Source: Myxococcales bacterium (GTDB lineage: Bacteria > Myxococcota > Myxococcia > Myxococcales > Myxococcaceae). From it: DNA of 55,741 bases. The first letter of the stretch is position 1, and each line of letters begins with the position of its first letter. Location: assembly GCA_016191815.1 (NCBI GenBank), contig JACPVI010000033.1:1-55741 (forward strand), written 5' to 3'. Shown in pieces: positions 42,904-52,668 of the stretch. The position numbers and the translations under genes were made by a program. The notes below the pieces were generated by a model. That model saw nothing but the letters and a program-made list of their open reading frames with translations. It made no database searches and was not told the DNA's origin.

Positions 42904-44515
42904 GGGAGAAGCTCCTCCGCGTCCGGCTCACTCGGACCTGCTGCTGAAGCTGACGTGGCTCACGGTGTTCCGCACCGTGGCCACCAGCCTCTTGCTGGTC
43001 GCCATCGCCGCCCGGCTCCTCTCCGAGTTGCCGACCGAGGGGCTGGGTACGGTCGACTCCGCTTCGTTCCTACTCATCGGGGTGGTCTACACCCTGACGC
43101 TGGCATACGGCCTGTTGCTCCGCCGCGGCCGAGCCGGCGCCCCGGCGGCCTACCTCCAGGTGATCGGCGACGTGCTGCTCGCCTCGTGCCTGGTCTACCT
43201 CACCGGAGGGGCGGACTCGCCCTTCACCTTCACCTACTCGATCGCGGTGGTGGCGGCGTCGATCCTGCTCTACCAGCGGGGAGCGCTGGTCGCGGCGGGC
43301 GCTTCTTCCCTCGCCTTCGCCAGCCTGGCGCTCGCGGTGCAAGTCGGCCTGTTGCACCCGCCTTTGGGCAGCGCCTACCTCGCCACCAGCCGGGTGGTGT
43401 TCCTCCTGGTGAGCAACGTCTTGGCCCAGTTCCTGATCGCCGCGCTGGCGAGCTACCTGGCGCGCCAGCTCTCCGCCGCGGGAGGACGGCTGGACCTTCA
43501 GGCGGCCAACCTGGAGCAAATCTCCCGGCTGCAGAACCAGATCGTCAACTCGATGCCCTCCGGGCTGATCACCTGCGAGGCCGACGGGACGGTCACCTTC
43601 GTGAACCCCGCCGCGGCTTCGATTCTCGGGCTGGAGGCGAGGCGCCCGCGGAACATCGAGGAGATCATGCCCCAAGCGCTCCAACTGGGGCCGGGCGTCC
43701 GGAGGGCGGAGCTTTCCCTGGATACGCCGAGCGGAAAGCGGAGCGTCGGCCTCACCATCACCTCCCTGGCGGGGAAGGCCGGCTCGCTCTTGGTGGTGTT
43801 CCAGGACCTCACCGACCTCCGGCGGGTGGAAGAGGAGCTGCGCCGACTGGACCGCCTGGCTTCGCTGGGCAAGCTATCGGCTCAGCTGGCGCACGAGATT
43901 CGCAACCCGCTGGCCTCGATGCGGGGCGCCGCCCAGATGCTCGCCAGCGAGCCGGTGGTGGACTCGGAGTCCGCCCGGCTCGGACGGCTGCTGGTGCGCG
44001 AGTCAGACCGGCTCTCCGCGCTGGTCGACGACATCCTACGGTTCGCCCGGCCGCCGCCGCCGGTGCTCAAGCCGGTCAACCTTCGCTCGATGGTGGCAGA
44101 GACCCTGGAGATGATGCGCTCGGATCCGCTGGCGCAGGGCGTGGACCTGCGCCAGGAAGGCGGCGAGGCGGCCGCGTTGGGGGACGAGGCGCAGCTCCGG
44201 CAGGTGATGCTGAACCTGGTGCGGAACGCGCTCGCCGCGGTGGGGCCGGGCGGGAGGGTGCGGGTGAAGGTGGAGGGCGAAGACGGGGCGGTCGGGATCC
44301 GGGTGTGGGATTCGGCGGGCAGCATCCCTCCCGCGGACATGGCTCGCCTGTTCGACCCCTTCTACACCACCAGGGCCGGGGGGACCGGGCTGGGCCTCTC
44401 CACGGCGCACTCGATCATCGCCGCCCACGGAGGGAGGATCGAGGTCGCCTCCTCCCCGGAGGAGGGGACCGAGTTCGTGGTACGCCTGCCCAAGTCGAGC
44501 GAGGGCTCAAGGTGA
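42890..44515 (+). CDS. pilS: PilS-like sensor histidine kinase
   Basis: 541 residues from a GTG inside the pilC end. About six TM segments lie within the first 195 residues; the known PilS reads pilin abundance in the membrane. A PAS domain follows (QNQIVNSMPSGLITCEADGT), then HisKA with phosphoacceptor His in LAHEIRNPLASMRG (about H335), and the HATPase with N box LNLVRNALAAV, G1 DSAGSIP and G2 GGTGLGLSTAHSI. It phosphorylates PilR, with which it shares a GTGA overlap. Confidence 0.9.
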   Translation: MQSSKGEAPPRPAHSDLLLKLTWLTVFRTVATSLLLVAIAARLLSELPTEGLGTVDSASFLLIGVVYTLTLAYGLLLRRGRAGAPAAYLQVIGDVLLASCLVYLTGGADSPFTFTYSIAVVAASILLYQRGALVAAGASSLAFASLALAVQVGLLHPPLGSAYLATSRVVFLLVSNVLAQFLIAALASYLARQLSAAGGRLDLQAANLEQISRLQNQIVNSMPSGLITCEADGTVTFVNPAAASILGLEARRPRNIEEIMPQALQLGPGVRRAELSLDTPSGKRSVGLTITSLAGKAGSLLVVFQDLTDLRRVEEELRRLDRLASLGKLSAQLAHEIRNPLASMRGAAQMLASEPVVDSESARLGRLLVRESDRLSALVDDILRFARPPPPVLKPVNLRSMVAETLEMMRSDPLAQGVDLRQEGGEAAALGDEAQLRQVMLNLVRNALAAVGPGGRVRVKVEGEDGAVGIRVWDSAGSIPPADMARLFDPFYTTRAGGTGLGLSTAHSIIAAHGGRIEVASSPEEGTEFVVRLPKSSEGSR

Positions 44516-45894
44516 GAATCCTGGTCGTCGATGACGAGCTGTCGATGCGAGAGTACCTGGAGATCCTGCTCACGCGGGCGGGCTACCAGGTGGAGGCGGC
44601 AGACTCGGTGGGAAAGGCGCGAGCGGCCATCGAGGCCGGGCGGGTGGACCTGATCGTCTCCGACATGAAGCTCGGCGGCGACAGCGGGATGTCCGTGCTC
44701 CGGGCGGCGCGGGCGGCGCCCTCTCCGCCGGAGGTGATCCTGATCACCGCCTACGGCACCCCGGAGTCCGCGGTGCAGGCCATGCGCGAGGGCGCCTACG
44801 ACTACCTGCGAAAGCCGATCGACAACGAGGAGCTGAAGGCACTGGTCCAGAAGGCCCTGGAGAAGCGGGAGATCGTCCGCGAGAACCAGGCGCTGAGGAG
44901 CTCTTTGGCCCCGGGCGTGGGCAGGTTCCTTTTGGGGACGAGCCCTTCGATGCGGGCGGTGTGGACGCTGGTGGAGAAGGTCGCCGCCTCGCCGCGGTCG
45001 ACGGTGCTCATCACCGGCGAGAGCGGGACCGGCAAGGAGCTGGTGGCGCGGGCCATTCACTGGAAGAGCGCGCGCTCCGGCCAGCCGTTCATCCCCTTCA
45101 ACTGCGCGGCGCTGGCGGAAGGGGTGCTGGAGAGCGAGCTGTTCGGCCACGTGAAGGGGGCATTCACCGGGGCGACTTCGGACCGGGCGGGCCTGTTGGT
45201 GGCCGCGGGAGAGGGGACGGTGGTGCTCGACGAGATCGGCGAGATCCCGCTCTCCACCCAGGTGAAGCTGCTCAGGATTCTGCAGGCGCGAATGGTGAAG
45301 CCGGTGGGCAGCTCCTCGGAGGTGCCTTTCCAGGCGCGGGTCTTGGCCGCCACCAACAAGCGGCTGGACGAGGAGGTCAAGGCCGGCCGCTTCCGGGAAG
45401 ACCTCTTGTACCGGCTCAACGTCATCACCATCGAGCTGCCGCCCTTGCGCGAGCGCCCGGAGGACATCGCTGCCTTGGCCAAGATGTTCCTTGCCCAGCT
45501 GGCCGGGGACCTGGGGCGGCCGGCGCTGAACTTCGAGGAGGAAACGCTCGCGCTGCTCCAGCGCTACTTGTGGCCCGGGAACGTCCGCCAGCTCCAGAAC
45601 ATCGTCGAGCGCGCCGCCACTCTCTCCGACTCGGACCGGCTGGGGCCCGACAGCCTGCCGCCGGCCCTCCGCGGCGAGGTGGACACTCATTCCGGCGGCG
45701 AGGAGCCCCAGCTCGTCGCCGGATTCTCGCTGGAGCGCTTCCTCGACAGCCAGGAGCGCCGCTACCTGATGCACGCGCTCCGCCGCGCGGAGGGAGTGAA
45801 GACCCGCGCCGCCGAGCTGTTGGGGCTCAGCTTCCGCTCGTTCCGGTATCGACTGGCCAAGCACGGCCTGTCGGATCGCGAGGAGCCCAACTGA
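44512..45894 (+). CDS. pilR: PilR-like sigma-54-dependent response regulator
   Basis: 460 residues from the GTG that overlaps the pilS stop. The receiver domain has ILVVDDE, phosphoacceptor Asp in IVSDMKLGG (about D53) and Lys in YLRKPIDNEE. The AAA+ domain has GESGTGKEL (about residue 170), the sigma-54 contact loop GAFTGA (about 216) and VVLDEIGEIPL. The C-terminal Fis-type HTH is KTRAAELLGLSFRSFRYRLAKHG. In known systems PilR activates pilA with sigma-54. Here pilA is not downstream; it must lie outside the window. Confidence 0.9.
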   Translation: MRILVVDDELSMREYLEILLTRAGYQVEAADSVGKARAAIEAGRVDLIVSDMKLGGDSGMSVLRAARAAPSPPEVILITAYGTPESAVQAMREGAYDYLRKPIDNEELKALVQKALEKREIVRENQALRSSLAPGVGRFLLGTSPSMRAVWTLVEKVAASPRSTVLITGESGTGKELVARAIHWKSARSGQPFIPFNCAALAEGVLESELFGHVKGAFTGATSDRAGLLVAAGEGTVVLDEIGEIPLSTQVKLLRILQARMVKPVGSSSEVPFQARVLAATNKRLDEEVKAGRFREDLLYRLNVITIELPPLRERPEDIAALAKMFLAQLAGDLGRPALNFEEETLALLQRYLWPGNVRQLQNIVERAATLSDSDRLGPDSLPPALRGEVDTHSGGEEPQLVAGFSLERFLDSQERRYLMHALRRAEGVKTRAAELLGLSFRSFRYRLAKHGLSDREEPN

Positions 45895-45917
45895 AGGCGG
45901 ACGCACCCTCGGACGGG

Positions 45918-47975
45918 TTGGTCCCCCGCTCCGCCGGAAGGCTGGCAGCGGCGGCGGTGCTGGTGGCCGCGGCCCTGGTGTTCACCCCGGGCCTGGGAGG
46001 GGATTTCGTCTGGGACGACAACGTGCTCATCCGCAACAACGAGCACGTGCGCTCGCTCGCCGGCCTGAAAGAGGCGTTCGCGCGCGATTTCTGGTTCACC
46101 TCGGAGCCTTCGGCTTCCTCGGAGGCGGGCTACTATCGGCCGGTGGTAAAGGCCGCGTGGGTGCTGGAGTACCTGGCCTTCGGCGGAAGCCCGCTCGGCT
46201 TCAGGGCGGTGAACCTCCTCTTGCACCTGTGCTGCGTGGTCTTGGCCGGGCGATGGGTGGCGCGTCGCCTCGCAGCGGCGGGCAGCCAGCCGGCGGGGCC
46301 AGCGGTCGGGCTGGCGGCGGCCATCTCCATGCTTCCCTTCGCCCTGCATCCATCACGGCCCGAGTCGGTGGCCTGGATCTCCGGAGGGACGGATCTGTGG
46401 ATGGCCTTCCTGGTGCTGCTCGGGTTGGAGGCGTGGGATCGCCGCCGCACCGTGCTGGCCGCCGCGGCCTTCGTGGCGGCGCTCTTCGCCAAGGAGACCG
46501 CCCTGGTGGTGCCGCTGCTGTTGGCGCTGGATGCCGCGCTGCTCCGGCCGCCAGGGAAAGCCGGCGGGTTCCGACCGGTGGCGGCGGTGGCGGCGTCGGT
46601 CGCGCTGGCCTTCGCCGCGCGCTCGGCGGTGATCCCGCCGAGGTACGCGCCGATCCTTGGAGACGGTTCTTTGGCTCTCGCGCTGCGCGCCGCGGCCTCC
46701 TTCGGCTTTTACCTCCAGCGCTTGGTGGCGCCCGCCTCGCCCAGCACCCAGGCGGGCGTTTTTCCGATCGGGGCGGTGGCCGTTGCGACCGGCTTCCTCG
46801 GGGCGGGGCTGCTCGCCGTCGCGGTGGCTCTGTCGGTGCGCCGCCGCGGCCTTCGGCCGTACCTAGCGGACGCGGCGTGGCTCGCCGGCCCACTGCTGCC
46901 GGTGCTGAACATCGTCCCGCTTCACTACAAGATGTTCGCCAGCGAGCGGTTCCTGTACCTCCCGATGCTCGGGGTGTGCGCGCTGGTGGGCCGGGGCATT
47001 CGGCCCACGTTCGGCAGGAGGCGTCTCCTGCTTGCCGCGGGCGCGGTGGTGGCGGCGGCGGCGGTCTTCTGGGGCACCGCCTCGGCGGAGCACGTGGGGC
47101 ACTTCGACTCCGACCTCGCGCTCTGGAGCTACGAGCGGCGGCGGGATCCGCGCAACGCCTACGCGGCCGAGATGCTGGCCCGCACGGCCTGGGACGAACG
47201 GATGCTCGCGGACGCCCGGCAGGCGGCCGAGGATGCGTTGCGGCTGGCGGCCACTCCGGACGAGCAGGCCCAGGCGGCGGCGCTCTGGGTCTTCATCGAG
47301 CAGGAAGCCACGCCCGATTGGGAGCAAGCGAGGCTCTCCTCGCTGCGCGAGCTGCTCGACGGGCTGGCCCAGCCCGACGGTCACCCGACAGTGAGTGGAC
47401 CCATTCCGCCGCGGCGGCTCGACCCGAGCCCAAAGGCGCGCGCGAAGTTGACCTCCTCGGTCACCTTCCGCACCCAGCGGGCCATCCTCCATGCTCGGAC
47501 CACGGATCTGCTTTTCGCCGAAGCGGAGTTTCGTGCCCTGGTCGCTGCCTTTCCCCAGAGGCCCGCGGGATGGGCCAACCTTGCCAGGGTGCTGGCGTGG
47601 AAGCAGGACTGGACGGCGGCGCAGGCGGTGCTCGCCGATGCCCAGTCCCGATTCCCGGCCGATTCCGCCCTCGCCTCTCTCGAGAGGCGCGTCGACGAAG
47701 TGGCGAGGAGGATTGGCGGGCTTCCCCCGGGCAGCGAGGAGCGCCTCCTCGCGACCGGCGAGGGGATGATCCAGCTCGGAGCGGAGGATCTCGGCCGGAG
47801 GCACCTCGAGCCCGTGCTCGCGGCGCGGCCGGACGACCCCGCACTGGTGCGCTGGCGGGTGCGGTACCACCTGGCGGGAGATAGACCCGACCTCGCACGG
47901 CAGTCCATCGATCGCGCCCGACAGGCAGCCCCCAAGCTGGCAGCCGAAGCGGAAGCGCTGCTCCTGGAGCACTGA
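45918..47975 (+). CDS. TMTC-like membrane protein with C-terminal TPR region
   Basis: 685 residues from TTG 45918. A CTG overlapping the pilR stop at 45891 would be closer to its neighbour but is an unusual codon. DFVWDDNVLIRNNEHV followed by YYRPVVKAAWVLEYLAFGG matches the first loop of TMTC/PMT-like GT-C proteins. About ten TM segments follow (to about residue 390), then soluble TPR-like helices (ALEPVL...DDPALVRWRVRYHLAGDRP). Such proteins are thought to glycosylate envelope proteins. It lies 24 bases after pilR and may be transcribed with the pil genes. Confidence 0.7.
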   Translation: MVPRSAGRLAAAAVLVAAALVFTPGLGGDFVWDDNVLIRNNEHVRSLAGLKEAFARDFWFTSEPSASSEAGYYRPVVKAAWVLEYLAFGGSPLGFRAVNLLLHLCCVVLAGRWVARRLAAAGSQPAGPAVGLAAAISMLPFALHPSRPESVAWISGGTDLWMAFLVLLGLEAWDRRRTVLAAAAFVAALFAKETALVVPLLLALDAALLRPPGKAGGFRPVAAVAASVALAFAARSAVIPPRYAPILGDGSLALALRAAASFGFYLQRLVAPASPSTQAGVFPIGAVAVATGFLGAGLLAVAVALSVRRRGLRPYLADAAWLAGPLLPVLNIVPLHYKMFASERFLYLPMLGVCALVGRGIRPTFGRRRLLLAAGAVVAAAAVFWGTASAEHVGHFDSDLALWSYERRRDPRNAYAAEMLARTAWDERMLADARQAAEDALRLAATPDEQAQAAALWVFIEQEATPDWEQARLSSLRELLDGLAQPDGHPTVSGPIPPRRLDPSPKARAKLTSSVTFRTQRAILHARTTDLLFAEAEFRALVAAFPQRPAGWANLARVLAWKQDWTAAQAVLADAQSRFPADSALASLERRVDEVARRIGGLPPGSEERLLATGEGMIQLGAEDLGRRHLEPVLAARPDDPALVRWRVRYHLAGDRPDLARQSIDRARQAAPKLAAEAEALLLEH

Positions 47976-48234
47976 GGGCATGGTCTGCGGGCGGGCGCGC
48001 CCTGGATTGGTCGATCGACAGTCGCTTGAGCCGGACCGGCACTGAGCAAGATCCATTCTCCGGTGTGGATCTGATCCCGAGCACTCCCGGCTTCGACTCC
48101 GTTGAGGGCACGCCGAAACTGGCTCGGTGCGCTGCCGCGCCGCCCCAGGCGAACGGATGGCCTCGAGTCGCTTGCGGCGCGATGCACGGCGCCTGCACAA
48201 GACCGAAATCAGGCCGCCACGGAGAGCGCCCCGC

Positions 48235-49686
48235 TCACCGCGCCCCGCGCCCGGAGAGCACCGCGGGGATGGTCTTCACCAGTATCCGCAGGTCCAAGAG
48301 CGGCGACCAGCCGTCCACGTAGCTCAGGTCCAGCCGCATCCACTCCTCGAAGTCGACCTCGTTCCGGCCGCTCACCTGCCACAGCCCGGTGATCCCGGGC
48401 TTCATCGAGAGCCGGCGGCGGTGCCAGCCGCGGATCTGCTGTTGCTCGTGGCTCGGGAGCGGGCGCGGGCCCACCAGGCTCATCGTCCCCAACAGCACGT
48501 GGAAGAGCTGGGGCAGCTCGTCGAGACTGGTCCGGCGCAAGAGCCGCCCGAACCTCGTCACCCGAGGGTCGTCGCGCGCCTTGAACACCGGACCGCTCAT
48601 CTCGTTCAGCGTCGCGAGCTTTTCGAGCTGCTGATCCGCCCCCGACACCATCGTCCTGAACTTCAGCATCCGGAACCTTCGGCCGAACAGCCCCGCCCGC
48701 TCCTGCACGTAGAAGATGGGCCGGCCCATCGCGAGCAGCACCCCCAGGGCGCAAGCGAGGAGAAGCGGGAACGCCAGCAAGAGCAGCACCAACGCAGCCA
48801 CCGCGTCGAACGCATGCTTGAGCGCGAGCAGCTCCGGTCGCTTCGGCGCCGCGTCGAAGGAAACGAAGGGCAGCTCGTAGAGCGAGAGAATGCGGGCCGG
48901 CCCTTCGAGCTGCCGAGGCTTCGGGATGGCGAAGCAGGTCGGGATCCCCAGCCTCTCGCACACTGACAGCGCCGGCGCCGCCAGGTTGGGGATGTGCAGC
49001 GGGGGGAAGAAGAGGACCTGGTCCACCGCCTCGGCGTGGAGGATGCGCTCCAACTCGGAGACCGCTCCCAGGCGCGCCGGCAGCGATGGGTCCCCCGGCT
49101 CCGGAGAGTCCTCGGGGGAGACTCGCCCCACGAAGAGTGGCGGCCAGGGTTGCTCCCTTGCCGCCGTGACGAACGCCAACAGGTCCGGGGTGACCGCGCC
49201 CGCCACGAGCAGCCGAGCACGTCCCTGACCCGTCTGCTGCTGGAAGCTGTGCCAGCGCAGCAGCACCGTGCGCTCCAGGAGCAAGAGCCCGAAAGTGCAG
49301 CCGAGCATCCCGAGCAAGAGGCTCCGGTTCACCACCGAGCGGGTAAGGAACGCCAGCACCGCGAACGCCAGCAGGACCGCCAGGTGAAGCTTGGCGAGGT
49401 CCCTCAGCAGCGCGCCGGCTCCCAGCGGCCGCTCGAATACCCGGTTCAGGCCGAAGGCCCAGATGAACGACAGGTACAGCGGCAAGGCCAGGTAGGCCAA
49501 CACCGCGTACTGGTCGAAGCTCGGCTTCTCGCGAAGGAACGGCGCGACGGGGAGGGCAAGCTCGTGCAGCCAGCTCGCGAGCGGCATGGCGCCGAGCACG
49601 AGCAAGGCGTCGATCGCCAACACCAGCTTGCGAAGCCCCTGCTGCCGGCCCGATTCCACGCGCCGATTCTCCGCGAGAGGCCCCAC
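48235..49686 (-). CDS. exopolysaccharide polyprenyl glycosylphosphotransferase (initiating sugar transferase)
   Basis: 483 residues from a GTG. Four N-terminal TM helices, a soluble CoA-binding-like domain (ARLLVAGAVTPDLLAFV), a fifth TM, then the bacterial sugar transferase domain: RPIFYVQERAGLFGRRFRML, KFRTM, KARDDPRVTRFGRLLRRTSLDELPQL and GTMSLVGPRPLPSHE. The enzyme moves a hexose-1-phosphate from UDP-sugar to undecaprenyl phosphate, the first step of exopolysaccharide assembly. The architecture matches EpsZ/WbaP. Its place beside pil genes suggests the fibril polysaccharide of social motility, an inference. Confidence 0.9.
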   Translation of the reverse strand: MGPLAENRRVESGRQQGLRKLVLAIDALLVLGAMPLASWLHELALPVAPFLREKPSFDQYAVLAYLALPLYLSFIWAFGLNRVFERPLGAGALLRDLAKLHLAVLLAFAVLAFLTRSVVNRSLLLGMLGCTFGLLLLERTVLLRWHSFQQQTGQGRARLLVAGAVTPDLLAFVTAAREQPWPPLFVGRVSPEDSPEPGDPSLPARLGAVSELERILHAEAVDQVLFFPPLHIPNLAAPALSVCERLGIPTCFAIPKPRQLEGPARILSLYELPFVSFDAAPKRPELLALKHAFDAVAALVLLLLAFPLLLACALGVLLAMGRPIFYVQERAGLFGRRFRMLKFRTMVSGADQQLEKLATLNEMSGPVFKARDDPRVTRFGRLLRRTSLDELPQLFHVLLGTMSLVGPRPLPSHEQQQIRGWHRRRLSMKPGITGLWQVSGRNEVDFEEWMRLDLSYVDGWSPLLDLRILVKTIPAVLSGRGAR

Positions 49687-49691
49687 CTTCG

Positions 49692-51506
49692 CTACTGCGC
49701 AGCCAGCCGGAGGATGGGGTCCCTTCCTGGGACGGCTACCGTCACCGAAAGCCCTTCGCCGAGCTTCGCCGCCAGCCCAGGAGGGAAGCGAGCCATGTCG
49801 AGGTACACCGGACGCCGGGCCTCGAGCATGGCCCGGATGAGGGCCGGCGCCGTCTCGCCGCCGTCCACCCGCGGGTCGGCGATCACCAGGTCCCGCTCCA
49901 GCAGCAGTGGTCCCGCGGGATCCTTGCTCGGCCCAAACGCGAGGAGGGCCGCCCTCGGAGGAAGCGCTTCGGCGAGCAGCGATGTCTGGACGAGGTTGTA
50001 CGACCTCAGGCGCCGGGTGGCGGGCAGGTCATCTCCCAGATGGACGACGAGCGCCCAGGAGAGGCCGGCCCCGAGCACGGTGATCGCCGCGGATCCGCCG
50101 AGCCGCCCGCGCAGGGAGAGCACCCAGGTGGCAGCCCCCGCCAATGCCAGCGCCAGCGGCGCCTTCATCAGCAGGGTGGTGCGCATGAAGGAGCCCGGCT
50201 CGGCGAAGAGCACCGGCAGCGCCAGGACTGCCCCCAGCGCGAGGCCTCGCAAGAGCGCGCCGGTGGGGAGGCGAAACCGCTCGACCGCCAGCGCGGCGGC
50301 ACAGGCGACCAGCGGCATCAACTCGAGGAAGTAGCGCTGGTTGAAGCACAAGCCGTCCCAGCGAGCGAAGCCAGCGGCGGCGAACAGGCCGAGCATCCCC
50401 GCCACCACGAATGAGCTGGCCCGCAGCTCCCGCCTCGGCCCGTCCTTCAGCCGCGCTCGCGGGTGCCAGGCCCAGCCGAGCGCGAGCAGGGAGATGAGCA
50501 CCCAGGGGCATGACTGCAGCCAGGCCTTCTTCACCGCGCCATGGCGGCCAAAGGCGCCAAGCGCGTCGGGCTCCCAGCCCCAGTGAGCCTTTTGCCCTTC
50601 CGGCACCGGCCCCTGCGGCTCGCCCACGATGGGTGGATGAGCGGTGAAGTCCACCACCTTGGCCCAGAGGACGTGCAGTGGCTCGAGGAGCGCTAGGGCT
50701 CGCCCTCCGCCGGAAGAGGGCTGGGCGATCGACCCGAGCGCGGACAGCTCCGCGTAGCTCTGGCCCTTGGCGATCGGGTTCCACGTCCCCAGCCGGGCGC
50801 GGTTGAGCCCGGAGAGCGCCAGCACCAGCAGGCCCAGGCTGGCCGCGAAGGCGAGAGAAGTGCGCAGCCTCCGCCGGGCCAAGAGGGCCAGGCCTGCTCC
50901 GAGCAGCGCCGCGAATACCAGATTTTGGTAGCGCACCCCGGTGGAAAGGCCGGCCAACGCTCCGGCCAGCGCCGCCTCGATGACAGACGAGGAGTCGCGC
51001 GCTCGGCTGCCGAAGTAGAAGGCCCAGGCGGCCAGCGCCACCGCTAGCATGTGCGGCCAGACGCCCTGCGCGTAGTCCAGATTGAAGGCCCCCAGGGCAA
51101 ACGCCCCCGCAGCGAGCCAGGGAGTGTGCGGCGCTGTGGCGTGCCGGCGGGCGAGCGCGAAGACCGCGATGGTGGCGGCGAGGAAGCAGAGCGTGTTCAG
51201 CCCCACCAGCCCGCGCCAGCCGAGAAGCGAGAAGGGAAGGGCGACTGGCGCGTACAGCGGCGGCACCGCCGAGGAGACCGGCACCACCGCCGTGCCCCGC
51301 GCGCGGGGAAGCGGATCGAACCAGTACAGCTCGTGGCTTGGAGGAAGCTCCGCCGTCCCCGGAAGACCGAAGCCACCGTGGCGAAGGCCCACCAGCGACG
51401 CGAGATAGTTGTTCTCGTCCAGGGTGTACACGCCCGGGACGACGGTGAGCGAGAGGCCGGCGCCCAGCGCCGCGAGGCAGACCGCCAGTGCTCCCCGGGA
51501 GCTCAA
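49692..51506 (-). CDS. polytopic membrane protein, GT-C glycosyltransferase-like
   Basis: 604 residues from a TTG that overlaps the stop of the GT1 gene (TTGA). About 11 TM segments. The first loop reads TLDENNYLASLVGL followed by a longer loop with HELYWFDPLPR, consistent with a GT-C fold using a polyprenyl-phosphate sugar. FNLDYAQGVWPHM and GLCFNQRYFLELMPL follow, resembling late-membrane motifs of this group. It may add or transfer sugars in the exopolysaccharide pathway. The 5-base gap to the sugar transferase gene suggests one transcript. Confidence 0.7.
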   Translation of the reverse strand: MSSRGALAVCLAALGAGLSLTVVPGVYTLDENNYLASLVGLRHGGFGLPGTAELPPSHELYWFDPLPRARGTAVVPVSSAVPPLYAPVALPFSLLGWRGLVGLNTLCFLAATIAVFALARRHATAPHTPWLAAGAFALGAFNLDYAQGVWPHMLAVALAAWAFYFGSRARDSSSVIEAALAGALAGLSTGVRYQNLVFAALLGAGLALLARRRLRTSLAFAASLGLLVLALSGLNRARLGTWNPIAKGQSYAELSALGSIAQPSSGGGRALALLEPLHVLWAKVVDFTAHPPIVGEPQGPVPEGQKAHWGWEPDALGAFGRHGAVKKAWLQSCPWVLISLLALGWAWHPRARLKDGPRRELRASSFVVAGMLGLFAAAGFARWDGLCFNQRYFLELMPLVACAAALAVERFRLPTGALLRGLALGAVLALPVLFAEPGSFMRTTLLMKAPLALALAGAATWVLSLRGRLGGSAAITVLGAGLSWALVVHLGDDLPATRRLRSYNLVQTSLLAEALPPRAALLAFGPSKDPAGPLLLERDLVIADPRVDGGETAPALIRAMLEARRPVYLDMARFPPGLAAKLGEGLSVTVAVPGRDPILRLAAQ

Positions 51507-52603
51507 AGCTGCCGGCCTCCCTCGAAGGCGCGCATCGCCTCCGCCACCCGCAGCGCCACCTCGGGCCAGGAACGGCGCGCGCAAAGCTCGCTGGACCAGC
51601 TCTGGATGGTTTCCGGTGGCGCCCGAATCGCGGCGTCGAGCTTCGCGCCGAAGTCGTCGTAGGAGCGGAGGTGGAACGGGAAGCCGCGCCCCTCCATCAC
51701 CTCGCGGGTGGCGGGCAAATCGGAGTAGACCGCCGCCGCCCCTGCCAGCGTGGCCTCGACCGGGGGCATCCCGAAGCCCTCGTACTCGGAGAAGTAGGCC
51801 AGCGCCACCGCCTCCGAGAGCAGCTGGCGGTAGTGCGAATCGGGCGGCCGGTCGTGGAGGCGCCAGGGCCCACCCTCCGGCACCGCGACGTGGGGAGGAA
51901 GCCTCCCCACGAGATCGATGGAGCCATCGAAGCCGCTTTGGGACTGCCACCTTCGCAGGTATTCAACGGTGAGGTCGGAACGCTTGTGGGGGAGCGGGCT
52001 CACCAGGGCGACGATGCGGCTGCGAGTGGCCGAGGACGGCGGCGGCCGATCGAAGCCGATCCCCGCCGTGCGAACGTTGGGCGGCGAGAGCTTCCAACGC
52101 CTGGCGGCGCCGAGCACCTCTTCACGGGTGAATTCGGAGTTGGTGAAGACCAGGTCGGAATGGGCGAGGGTGGCGCGGAGGGAAGCCTGGAAGTAGCGCC
52201 GCTCGGCGAGAGGGAAGCCCGAGGGGTGGGCGGCCCGGTAGTACTCGTGCATCGTGTCGTGGACGTAGCTCGCCAGGCGGACCGGACAGGGCAACAGGAA
52301 AGAGGCGAAGCCCTTGGGCAAGAGGAGCCAGTCGCTCCGGCGAAGCCGCGCCTCCCGGTAGACGCGCCATTGGTCCCACAGCACGCGGCCGGCTCGGGTG
52401 CCGAGCGCGAGGCGATGCTCGCTGATGGAGAGCCGAGGGCTCTTGGGCAGCCACTCGGCGAGGTGGCGATTGCCGAGGACGTGCAGGTGCCCGAGCCCGG
52501 GTGCGCCGAGCAGGTGCTCGGCCAGCTTGAGCGAGACCTGGAGGATGCCCATCGACTTGGTGGTGGCCGGCGACTGGTCGGCCAGCGAATAGGTGACGTC
52601 CAT
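51503..52603 (-). CDS. glycosyltransferase family 1
   Basis: 366 residues. A GT-B fold with an N-terminal acceptor domain (SMGILQVSLKLAEHL; LASYVHDTMHEYYRA; SDLVFTNSEFTREEVL) and a C-terminal donor domain (RIVALVSPLPHKRSDLTVEYL; LAYFSEYEGFGMPPVEATLAG). The E-x7-E pattern (EYEGFGMPPVE) contacts the nucleotide sugar. It uses activated sugars on the cytoplasmic face. Its stop overlaps the TTG of the membrane glycosyltransferase. It is divergent from the GT2 gene, with 65 bases between the starts. Confidence 0.85.
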   Translation of the reverse strand: MDVTYSLADQSPATTKSMGILQVSLKLAEHLLGAPGLGHLHVLGNRHLAEWLPKSPRLSISEHRLALGTRAGRVLWDQWRVYREARLRRSDWLLLPKGFASFLLPCPVRLASYVHDTMHEYYRAAHPSGFPLAERRYFQASLRATLAHSDLVFTNSEFTREEVLGAARRWKLSPPNVRTAGIGFDRPPPSSATRSRIVALVSPLPHKRSDLTVEYLRRWQSQSGFDGSIDLVGRLPPHVAVPEGGPWRLHDRPPDSHYRQLLSEAVALAYFSEYEGFGMPPVEATLAGAAAVYSDLPATREVMEGRGFPFHLRSYDDFGAKLDAAIRAPPETIQSWSSELCARRSWPEVALRVAEAMRAFEGGRQL

Positions 52604-52668
52604 GGGCAGGCGCCGAGCGTGCTCGTTCCGAGGGAGCTTGCCAAGGCCCGGCGCGCGCCGCAGGCTTC

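Noticed and set aside
42955..44511. Long upstream extension of the pilR frame
   Set aside because: It is an out-of-frame reading of pilS. PilR homology begins exactly at the GTG at 44512 that overlaps the pilS stop.
47976..48234. Small gene or RNA between the TMTC-like and sugar transferase genes
   Set aside because: I saw no open frame with a start context, promoter or stable hairpin in this 259-base convergent gap.
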